Shown piece by piece: positions 1 to 4,901 of a stretch of DNA of 31,958 nt. The translations under genes and the position numbers were made by a program. The notes under the pieces are model-generated. The model ran no database searches, was not told the origin of the DNA, and worked only from the letters and a program-made list of their open reading frames with translations. Numbering within the stretch: position 1 is the first letter of the stretch; each line of letters starts with the position of its first letter. This stretch comes from CAYQLK01 sp964418515 (GTDB lineage: Bacteria > Patescibacteriota > Microgenomatia > CAYQLK01), in contig CAYQLK010000008.1 in the NCBI GenBank assembly GCA_964418515.1, forward strand, positions 1-31,958, read 5' to 3'.

Positions 1-206
1 GTTTTTTCTGTTTTTTCTGTTTCGTCAAGAAACTCGTTTGGAATAATTTGATCCTTTTGTTCGAGCCGGTTTTGGCGTTCCTGGATAGGGGAAACAACAT
101 TGTTGTAGAACTGGAATGAAGCGAAAAATATCGCAGAAACAAATACAGTTAGAACTAAAAAGTTAAATATTTGAAAGACAAGTTTTATGGGTTTAATTGT
201 ATCCAT
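1..206 (-). CDS. Small membrane-anchored protein, partial (C-terminus cut by window edge)
   Basis: An open frame starts with ATG at 206 and runs off the left edge, giving 68 residues. It begins MDTIKPIKLVFQIFNF and has one strongly hydrophobic segment at about residues 8-31. A charged Gln/Glu/Lys-rich stretch with coiled-coil character follows, so this looks like a single-pass protein with a short N-terminal tail. A TATAAA box lies about 10 nt upstream of the ATG and there is no Shine-Dalgarno sequence, so the mRNA may have almost no leader. SecE often follows tRNA-Trp in bacteria, but I do not see SecE-like residues here. Function unknown. Confidence 0.5.
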   Translation of the reverse strand, partial: MDTIKPIKLVFQIFNFLVLTVFVSAIFFASFQFYNNVVSPIQERQNRLEQKDQIIPNEFLDETEKTEK

Positions 207-257
207 TGGTTTTTATTTTATACGATATTTTAACTAAATTGTGAGAAACGGAATTAT

Positions 258-695
258 TTATTCGCGTAATTTGATTGAAGTTTTTAAAAATTTTTTAAGA
301 TCTTTAGGTAAATCATTTTTTTGTGCATCATTGATTGAAAACCATCTGTATTCATCGTGTTCCCAGCTAAGTTTTACTTCTCCGCTTTTCAAATCTGCCA
401 TATAGCCAATCATTAATGTTCTCATTTTTGGTTCTTTTCTATTATATGTTGCAAAACCTATTGGCTGTAGTTTAATAATTTCGATATTTGCTTCCTCTCG
501 AGTTTCTCGTATTATTCCTTCGTCTGGCTCCTCATTCTCTAAAGCACCGCCTGGAAAGTCCCATCCGCCAGCTCGTTTTGTCATAGAAGATCTTCGCAAA
601 AAGAGAATTTTATTTTCACTGTTAAATATGACTACCTTTTGAGCCACGCGAAAACTAATCATTATTGGTTTGTAGTTAGGGTCAAAAGTATTCAC
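258..695 (-). CDS. Nudix hydrolase
   Basis: A 145-residue protein of the Nudix superfamily, which hydrolyses nucleoside diphosphates linked to another group, often as housecleaning of oxidised or excess nucleotides. The Nudix box spans residues 49-71: G49, E55, R63-E64 and E67-E68 match G-x5-E-x7-REUxEExGU, so the metal-binding glutamates are intact. The usual glycine near the end of the box is Asn70. The segment WDFPGGALE just before it is typical of MutT-like members. The start is GTG at 695; an ATG at codon 12 (MISFRV) is an alternative. A TATAAT box lies only 8 nt before the GTG. The substrate cannot be read from the sequence. Confidence 0.88.
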   Translation of the reverse strand: MNTFDPNYKPIMISFRVAQKVVIFNSENKILFLRRSSMTKRAGGWDFPGGALENEEPDEGIIRETREEANIEIIKLQPIGFATYNRKEPKMRTLMIGYMADLKSGEVKLSWEHDEYRWFSINDAQKNDLPKDLKKFLKTSIKLRE

Positions 696-703
696 TTATG
701 GAA

Positions 704-709
704 ATTATA
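704..709 (-). promoter_or_regulatory. Candidate -10 box (TATAAT) of the Nudix gene
   Basis: A perfect TATAAT on the minus strand ends 8 nt before the GTG start. Transcription would begin at or next to the start codon, consistent with a leaderless mRNA. No convincing -35 element is visible, so the call rests on one hexamer in AT-rich DNA. Confidence 0.35.
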
Positions 710-758
710 TCTAAATAAGCATAGATTTTTGCTAAAAGTTTGTTTGGGTAGTGTTTTG

Positions 759-829
759 CAGGCCTACTAGGATTTGAACCCAGACTGAGAGTTTTGGAGA
801 CTCTAGTGCTACCATTACACCATAGGCCT
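759..829 (-). tRNA. tRNA-Trp (anticodon CCA)
   Basis: The acceptor stem AGGCCTA pairs with TAGGCCT. The D arm is GTGT/GCAC and the anticodon stem AGAGT/ACTCT encloses the loop CTCCAAA, giving CCA. The T arm CTGGG/CCTAG has the loop TTCAAAT. The discriminator is G, as expected for bacterial tRNA-Trp. The CCA tail is not encoded. The CCA rather than UCA anticodon fits a standard genetic code. It lies downstream of rpmG on the same strand. Confidence 0.95.
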
Positions 830-910
830 AAACTGACGCCAAAAAAGGCACGAGAAGAGTTGAATACTACTCGATTTTTAGGATTATACAGTAAATTATT
901 CCTTAGGAAA

Positions 911-1081
911 TTATTTAATTTTGGTCTCTTTGTGGAGAGTTGAATTGCGACACTTTGAACAGTATTTTTTGATCTCGACTTTTGCGTCAGAGTTAAGACT
1001 GTTTTTTGTGGTCGTATAGTTTTGTTCGCTGCAAACATTGCATTTAAGGTGAAATGGTTTGCGCTGAGATTTTTTTGCCAT
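911..1081 (-). CDS. rpmG: 50S ribosomal protein bL33
   Basis: A 56-residue protein starting MAKKSQRKPFHLKCNVC and ending KETKIK. It carries two CxxC pairs (CNVC near residue 14 and CSKC near residue 43), the zinc-ribbon form of bL33, a small protein at the E-site side of the large subunit. Length and basic composition match the family. It sits between tRNA-Thr(UGU) and tRNA-Trp, a classical location in the tRNA/tuf/rpmG/secE region of bacterial genomes; tuf, secE and nusG are not in this window. It probably shares a transcript with the tRNAs. Confidence 0.92.
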   Translation of the reverse strand: MAKKSQRKPFHLKCNVCSEQNYTTTKNSLNSDAKVEIKKYCSKCRNSTLHKETKIK

Positions 1082-1132
1082 AAGTAATTTTAACTTTGCG
1101 AATGATAACGGCAGTTGAAGCTTTTTGCAACA

Positions 1133-1209
1133 TGGAGCCGTCTCTCGGATTCGAACCGAGGACCTATCGTTTACAAAACGATCGCTCTAACCAACTGAGC
1201 TAAGACGGC
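1133..1209 (-). tRNA. tRNA-Thr (anticodon TGT), CCA encoded
   Basis: The acceptor GCCGTCT pairs with AGACGGC. The anticodon stem ATCGT/ACGAT encloses TTTGTAA, giving TGT. The T arm is CTCGG-TTCGAAT-CCGAG. The discriminator is T and the 3' CCA is encoded, unlike the other tRNAs here. It is preceded by a structured leader (1210-1275) closely related to the leader of the other tRNA-Thr. Confidence 0.96.
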
Positions 1210-1275
1210 GCGAGTATGAAAGGTCACCATGGTTTCCTTTCAGGAAAACTCTGGGTAATGCCCAGTTTTGCTTCC
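1210..1275 (-). repeat. Structured leader of tRNA-Thr(UGU), copy A of a duplicated element
   Basis: About 65 nt immediately upstream of the tRNA are roughly 80% identical to 1939-2003, the leader of the other tRNA-Thr. On the transcript strand two hairpins can form: CTGGG-CATTA-CCCAG, and a larger one in which GAAAGG pairs with CCTTTC around AAACCATGGTGA. Copy B changes the first hairpin but keeps it paired. This suggests the RNA fold matters, perhaps in processing of the tRNA precursor. It may also simply be a leftover of duplication of the gene with its leader. Confidence 0.6.
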
Positions 1276-1305
1276 CTATTTTTTAAGACAAAAGTATCTT
1301 TTGGG

Positions 1306-1390
1306 TGCCGAGAGTAGGGTTCGAACCTACGTAGCCCGTACGGGCGACGGTTTTACAGACCGTAGCGATTGACCACTCCGCCATCTCGGC
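1306..1390 (-). tRNA. tRNA-Tyr (anticodon GTA)
   Basis: A class II tRNA of 85 nt. The acceptor GCCGAGA pairs with TCTCGGC. The anticodon stem ACGGT/ACCGT encloses CTGTAAA, giving GTA. A long variable arm (GCCCGTACGGGC) is diagnostic of bacterial tRNA-Tyr together with the GTA anticodon. The T arm is GTAGG-TTCGAAC-CCTAC and the discriminator is A. The bases after it read CCCA, so a clean CCA tail is not encoded. Confidence 0.96.
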
Positions 1391-1502
1391 TCGTCGGAAT
1401 CGATTACATTTCGACGAATTTTGGTGAAACCAAAACCCGTCTTAAATTTCATCATTCCTCCTCTCCAAAATGTTTACACATTTTGGGGTCGTGCTAAAGC
1501 AC
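1391..1502 (-). other. Hairpin-rich leader upstream of tRNA-Tyr
   Basis: Read on the minus strand, this spacer contains in order GTGCT/AGCAC (1491-1502), a perfect 9-bp hairpin CCAAAATGT/ACATTTTGG (1465-1486), a consensus Shine-Dalgarno AGGAGG followed by ATGATG (1450-1455), TTTTGG/CCAAAA, and an imperfect 9-bp stem CGTCGAAAT/ATTCCGACG that ends at the tRNA. The ATG opens a 42-codon frame that runs into the tRNA-Tyr gene and stops at 1327, so it is unlikely to be a normal gene. No longer gene is visible between 1391 and 1866. Confidence 0.5.
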
Positions 1503-1606
1503 TTGGAATTATAATGTATGAATAACTTAATTGTTATTCTCCTATATATAGGCAATTTTAACTTAAAAAGAAACACGAATGGTTTCTTGTTCAATTATTA
1601 TTACCT

Positions 1607-1625
1607 TGGAGCCGAGAGTGGGAAT
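1607..1625 (-). pseudogene. Orphan tRNA 3' end (tRNA-Thr-like fragment)
   Basis: On the minus strand the bases ATTCCCACTCTCGGCTCCA are the 3' half of a T arm, an acceptor strand, a discriminator T and a CCA. Eighteen of them (1608-1625) are identical to the 3' end of tRNA-Thr(GGU) at 1865-1882. The preceding bases do not form a T loop (no TTCRA), and no matching GCCGAGA 5' strand is visible. It could be a decayed tRNA copy, or the duplicated 3' end left by an element that integrated into the tRNA-Thr gene. The adjacent assembly gap prevents a decision. Confidence 0.6.
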
Positions 1626-1668
1626 AGATTCCTCACAGGTTCGGACTCTTTTCCAGATTGTTAATAAA
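1619..1668. repeat. Exact 50-bp direct repeat, left copy, abutting the gap
   Basis: Bases 1619-1668 are identical to 1769-1818, and both copies end or begin exactly at the run of Ns. The unit begins TGGGAATAGATTCCTCAC, which can fold as a short hairpin. An exact overlap touching both gap edges is what unmerged contig ends look like. Confidence 0.95.
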
Positions 1669-1768
1669 NNNNNNNNNNNNNNNNNNNNNNNNNNNNNNNN
1701 NNNNNNNNNNNNNNNNNNNNNNNNNNNNNNNNNNNNNNNNNNNNNNNNNNNNNNNNNNNNNNNNNNNN
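1669..1768. other. Assembly gap (100 N)
   Basis: A run of exactly 100 Ns, a conventional placeholder. Because the same 50 bp lies on both sides, the true distance may be zero: the contigs would merge and the region would shrink by 150 bp. Alternatively, a tandem array may be hidden here. Confidence 0.98.
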
Positions 1769-1818
1769 TGGGAATAGATTCCTCACAGGTTCGGACTCTT
1801 TTCCAGATTGTTAATAAA
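1769..1818. repeat. Exact 50-bp direct repeat, right copy
   Basis: Identical to 1619-1668 and starts at the first base after the gap. See the left copy for interpretation. Confidence 0.95.
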
Positions 1819-1866
1819 CTATAAACAGAGTAGCGAAAGTTTTTCATAAAACTAATGCTATCTCGG

Positions 1867-1938
1867 AGCCGAGAGTGGGAATCGGACCCACGACCTGCCC
1901 CTTACCATGGGGCTGCTCTACCACTGAGCCACCTCGGC
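1867..1938 (-). tRNA. tRNA-Thr (anticodon GGT)
   Basis: The acceptor GCCGAGG pairs with TCTCGGC (one G-T pair). The anticodon stem GCCCC/GGGGC encloses ATGGTAA, giving GGT. The T arm is GTGGG-TCCGATT-CCCAC. The discriminator is T; the next bases are CCG, so CCA is not encoded. It is the first gene of the minus-strand tRNA cluster. Thr-Tyr-Thr order around rpmG/tuf is widespread in bacteria; the tRNA-Gly often found between Tyr and Thr is absent. Confidence 0.95.
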
Positions 1939-2003
1939 GCGAATGTGAAAGGACACCAAGGTTTCCTTTCAGAAAGCTCTGAGCAGAGCCCAGTTTTGTT
2001 TCA
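1939..2003 (-). repeat. Structured leader of tRNA-Thr(GGU), copy B
   Basis: Paralogous to 1210-1275. On the transcript strand, CTGGGC-TCT-GCTCAG replaces copy A's CTGGG-CATTA-CCCAG, keeping a stem despite base changes. GAAAGGA pairs with TCCTTTC around AACCTTGGTG, one base pair longer than in copy A. The similarity continues directly into the tRNA 5' end. Confidence 0.6.
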
Positions 2004-2033
2004 CAAAAACGCTTTCCCTTTTCTTCCTTCTTG

Positions 2034-2057
2034 GTGAAAATTTAACAAAATTTTCAC
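2034..2057. repeat. Perfect 10-bp inverted repeat upstream of the tRNA cluster
   Basis: GTGAAAATTT and AAATTTTCAC are separated by AACA. It lies about 95 bp upstream of tRNA-Thr(GGU). Neither strand has a following T run, so it does not look like an intrinsic terminator. A protein-binding palindrome near the cluster's promoter is possible. Confidence 0.55.
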
Positions 2058-2491
2058 TTAACTAAGACAAATATATTTAAGGCTTGGAGATTTTAGCAGA
2101 GAAACGAGAACAAAAAAAGACTGGTGGAGTATGACCTCTTACCAGTCTTTTTAAAAAGATTTGAACATAATTTTTCATAATATCGCCCTTAATTGATGGG
2201 GGACTAATAAATCCGGCCTCCCAAAAAGAATAGGATTTTTTTGTCACGATCGCGGAGCTTTGGAACTTGACGCGTATACAATGACTAATTCTTTTAGTTG
2301 AAGCTTGTAAGGAAGTTCTATGACTTATCAGCTTGAACCAAAAATCAAGGGGCGTAATGTGCGAGTGATTCATAAAGTGAACTTAATTGTTTACCTTAGA
2401 ACCACTTACTATTTTATTACTATTTCACTACCAGTCAAATTTTATTATGAAGCTGAAATTGCCTTAAATGTTGTCAAAATAACCTATTTCA
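2058..2491. other. Intergenic stretch without a convincing gene
   Basis: Apart from the terminator-like hairpin at 2114-2152, I see no supported gene in these 434 bp. Two short open frames (minus 2077-2373 and plus 2320-2541) show no recognisable motif, and the second overlaps the 3' end of the peptidase gene. The plus frame starts MTYQLEPKIKGR, faintly like the start of bL34, but the rest does not match. The stretch could hold gene relics or an unrecognised RNA. Confidence 0.5.
2114..2152. terminator. Bidirectional intrinsic terminator
   Basis: AAAAAGACTGGT and ACCAGTCTTTTT form a perfect 12-bp stem around a 15-nt loop. The stem ends in runs of T when read from either strand, so it can terminate transcripts in both directions. 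It sits between the peptidase gene (minus strand) and the tRNA cluster's upstream region. Confidence 0.75.
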
Positions 2492-3175
2492 TCAGGTCGC
2501 GCCTATTAATAGGGCTAGGTTTGGTAAAAGCAGATTTGTGATTTTTTCTGAAAGTGGTAGTACAACTCGTCCAATTATTGAACCACCATTAATTGGAATT
2601 ATTAGTATAAGTAGAATATACATTCCGTATCTTTCCATTCGGCTCCAATCGTAATACCAGTTTTTAGGTAAAAACCCGCCAAGAACCTTAAATCCATCGA
2701 GTGGATGTACAGGAATCAGATTGAATATAGCTAAGGCGGCATTTAGGCTAATAATGAAATAAATAAAGCTATAGATATCAACTAGAGACCTAAGTTGTTG
2801 GCTTGAAGGATTGGTGTTAATTATTATCAAATAAGGAATTGACATGATAAAAGCCATAATTAGATTGGAGGCGGGACCGGCAGCAGAAATAAGAGCTGAG
2901 CCAGTTTTGGGGTTTTTGAGATTGTATGGGTTAAATGGTACTGGTTTGCCCCAGCCGATTCCAATAAATAACAAGGCGAGTGTGCCAAAAACATCGAGGT
3001 GTGAGATAGGGTTAAGTGTTAATCTGCCGAGCGATTTGGCGGTATTATCGCCGAGTTTGGTTGCCACAAACGCGTGAGAAAATTCGTGAATAGCAATAGA
3101 CATTACTAGTGAAATGATAAAAAGTAGGAAAAACACAATTGAAAGCTGACCTGATATTAAATGTAAAAGGAGCAT
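2492..3175 (-). CDS. Site-2 protease family membrane metallopeptidase (M50)
   Basis: A 227-residue integral membrane protein of the FtsH-independent S2P/SpoIVFB-type group without PDZ domain. HEFSH at residues 30-34 is the HExxH zinc motif inside a hydrophobic segment. The second motif NLIPVHPLDG (152-161) supplies the aspartate ligand. Four to six membrane segments are apparent. Such enzymes cut substrates within the membrane; the substrate here is unknown. The ATG start at 3175 directly precedes MLLLHLIS, and the gene is divergent from rpmB. It is distinct from the RseP homologue at 22467, which has a PDZ region. Confidence 0.9.
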   Translation of the reverse strand: MLLLHLISGQLSIVFFLLFIISLVMSIAIHEFSHAFVATKLGDNTAKSLGRLTLNPISHLDVFGTLALLFIGIGWGKPVPFNPYNLKNPKTGSALISAAGPASNLIMAFIMSIPYLIIINTNPSSQQLRSLVDIYSFIYFIISLNAALAIFNLIPVHPLDGFKVLGGFLPKNWYYDWSRMERYGMYILLILIIPINGGSIIGRVVLPLSEKITNLLLPNLALLIGAT

Positions 3176-3190
3176 AAAATTAGTTTAAGG

Positions 3191-3218
3191 TTGATTTTTT
3201 AATTTGAGCTTGTATACT
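3191..3218 (+). promoter_or_regulatory. Probable promoter of rpmB
   Basis: TTGATT (3191-3196) and TATACT (3213-3218) are separated by 16 bp, a sigma-70-like arrangement about 40 bp upstream of the rpmB ATG. No Shine-Dalgarno sequence precedes the ATG. Confidence 0.45.
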
Positions 3219-3256
3219 AGGCTAGCTAATTTTATACCATAATATAGAAATAAATT

Positions 3257-3523
3257 ATGAGAGCTTGTACTCTTTGCGGTAAAACAACTAAAGTTGGAAT
3301 GGACACTACCCATAAACACGGTGGGCAGTGGGCTATGCGTGCACCAAAAAGCCAAAAACTTTGGAAGCCTAACCTTCAGGTTGCAAAAGTTGAGATTGCA
3401 GGTATGGGTGTTAGAAAGATGAAATTCTGTATTAAATGTTTAAGGCAGGTTAAGTCTGGTGATAGTGCGGCTATGGTTAAGTTGAATGCTAAGCCAGAGG
3501 CTGAAGTAGTTGTTGCTTCCTAA
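3257..3523 (+). CDS. rpmB: 50S ribosomal protein bL28
   Basis: An 88-residue basic protein with CTLC at residues 4-7 and CIKC at 58-61, the four-cysteine zinc form of bL28. The central WKPNLQVAKVEI segment matches the conserved L28 core (PNLQ). The C-terminal tail of about 20 acidic/Ala/Val residues is longer than usual. The stop codon TAA shares bases CTA with the stop of fmt on the other strand (CTAA at 3520-3523), so the two genes converge with a 4-bp overlap and no terminator hairpin between them. Confidence 0.9.
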   Translation: MRACTLCGKTTKVGMDTTHKHGGQWAMRAPKSQKLWKPNLQVAKVEIAGMGVRKMKFCIKCLRQVKSGDSAAMVKLNAKPEAEVVVAS

Positions 3524-4371
3524 AGCAGTTCGAGCGTTTTTGTTAATTTTCCAGATAAATCTTTATATGTGTTTTTGAAATCCTTAACTGTGATTGCTTT
3601 TCTGTTGGGAAGTTGAATCATATTATTGGGTAAAAACTTAATGGTTTGGTTATCTATTTCAGTAAAAACTCCCGGCCAAGGAAAGTAGGCTCGAATCATG
3701 TTACCTAGATTTGAAGGAGGATTTTCAAAATCAAATTGACCATCCTGTTTACTTAGTAATTTGGTGTATGTAGATTGAGTATGGTTTTGCGGTTGAGGCT
3801 TAATTTTGTTATTTAATATTTCAGGTAGTGATTCAATTAAAAAGCTTGCTGAAACATCTGCCATTTTTTGAAAAAGATCTGTTGAGGTATCGCTTGGTTC
3901 GATTGGAATTTTTTTAATTTTTAATATATCCCCCTCATCCATTTTGTCGTTCATAACCATTAGGGTTATGCCTGTTTCTGATAGTCCTTCAAGAATTGCG
4001 TATTGAACAGGCGAGGCTCCTCGAAGTTTTGGCAGGATAGAACCATGGACATTGATTGGATAAATTTTGGGAATATCGAGAATATTTTGAGGAATAATTT
4101 TTCCGTAAGCTGCAACAATAATTAAATCTGGTTGATATTTTTTAATTTCTTCCTCAACATCATCTCGTCCTCTAAGTGACCCATATGTTTTGACAGGAAT
4201 GTTGTTATTTTTTGCAACGATTTTGACGGGAGAAGGTGCGCTTTTACTTTCTCTGCCAACTGGTTTATCAGGGGCAGTAATTACAAGTGATGGTTTGTAA
4301 TTATTTTCAATTAACTTGTTTAGAATAATGGCTGAAAATTTTGGAGTGCCAAAGAAAACTATTTTTGTCAT
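3520..4371 (-). CDS. fmt: Methionyl-tRNA formyltransferase
   Basis: A 283-residue enzyme that formylates Met-tRNA(fMet) with 10-formyl-tetrahydrofolate for translation initiation. The N-terminal Rossmann-like start KIVFFGTPKFSA is typical. The catalytic residues are visible in NVHGSILPKLRG (N107, H109) and D145 in DKMDEGD. The C-terminal tRNA-binding domain is shorter than in E. coli (283 versus about 315 residues). The ATG overlaps the def stop by 4 bp (ATGA), showing translational coupling. It is the last gene of the operon purN-like/priA/def/fmt; priA-def-fmt adjacency is common in bacteria. Confidence 0.95.
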   Translation of the reverse strand: MTKIVFFGTPKFSAIILNKLIENNYKPSLVITAPDKPVGRESKSAPSPVKIVAKNNNIPVKTYGSLRGRDDVEEEIKKYQPDLIIVAAYGKIIPQNILDIPKIYPINVHGSILPKLRGASPVQYAILEGLSETGITLMVMNDKMDEGDILKIKKIPIEPSDTSTDLFQKMADVSASFLIESLPEILNNKIKPQPQNHTQSTYTKLLSKQDGQFDFENPPSNLGNMIRAYFPWPGVFTEIDNQTIKFLPNNMIQLPNRKAITVKDFKNTYKDLSGKLTKTLELL

Positions 4372-4898
4372 TGGTTAATATTTACTTCTTCAAAGATGTC
4401 GTTACCTTCTTTGTCTTGACCGGTTATTTTAAGAATTTTGTTTTTTTGGGCTGCTACGTGATCAATATATAAAATGCCGTTAAGGTGATCGGTTTCGTGC
4501 TGCATAATTCGAGCGGCAAGGTTTTTGTATTTGGCTACGAAAACTTCCCCATTTATATCTTGTGCTTTTATGGTTACAGAAGTTGGGTGGTAGACATATC
4601 CATAATGATGGTGAACAGAAAGACAGCCTTCAAAAAGCTCCGATTCTTCTTTGCCATAATCGATTATTTCTGGATTAATAAATTCTTTAAGTTTGTTACC
4701 AAGACGAGCAATAAAAACTCTTTTTAGTACGCCAATTTGTACGGCTGCAATGCCGATACCTGGAGGGTCGTTTTGAGCCTCGAGTGTGTCGATTAAATCA
4801 GTAATTAGAGTTTTAAGTTCGTTGTCAAAATGGATGATTTTTTCACTAATTTGTCTTAATCTTGGGTCAGGAATTGAGACGATTTTTTTGATTGCCAT
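4368..4898 (-). CDS. def: Peptide deformylase
   Basis: A 176-residue metal-dependent hydrolase that removes the N-formyl group from new proteins. All three family motifs are present: GIGIAAVQIG (residues 47-56), EGCLSV with metal ligand C92, and QHETDHLNG with H134, E135 and H138. Length is normal. It lies 3 bp after priA and overlaps fmt by 4 bp, so formylation and deformylation are encoded together. Confidence 0.97.
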   Translation of the reverse strand: MAIKKIVSIPDPRLRQISEKIIHFDNELKTLITDLIDTLEAQNDPPGIGIAAVQIGVLKRVFIARLGNKLKEFINPEIIDYGKEESELFEGCLSVHHHYGYVYHPTSVTIKAQDINGEVFVAKYKNLAARIMQHETDHLNGILYIDHVAAQKNKILKITGQDKEGNDIFEEVNINQ

Positions 4899-4901
4899 AT
4901 T

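Noticed and set aside
759..829. tRNA-Trp as a UGA decoder (recoded genome)
   Set aside because: The anticodon is CCA, and TGA ends topA and dprA at the expected family C-termini.
682..1038. Plus- or minus-strand frame of 118 codons
   Set aside because: It lies antisense to rpmG and across tRNA-Trp; its composition is that of a tRNA-derived phantom (SLGSNPSRPAK).
1563..1847. Frames crossing the first gap (94 and 81 codons)
   Set aside because: They translate Ns and the tRNA 3' fragment (EPRVGI is a typical phantom from tRNA acceptor DNA). If the gap is closed, only a 44-codon frame without a ribosome site remains.
1855..2037. 60-codon plus frame
   Set aside because: It is antisense to tRNA-Thr(GGU) and its leader repeat.
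2077..2373. 98-codon minus frame
   Set aside because: No motif, no ribosome site, and it runs through the terminator hairpin.
2320..2541. 73-codon plus frame, initial likeness to bL34
   Set aside because: Only the first few residues resemble L34. No Lys/Arg-rich body follows, rnpA is absent, and the 3' end overlaps the M50 peptidase gene.
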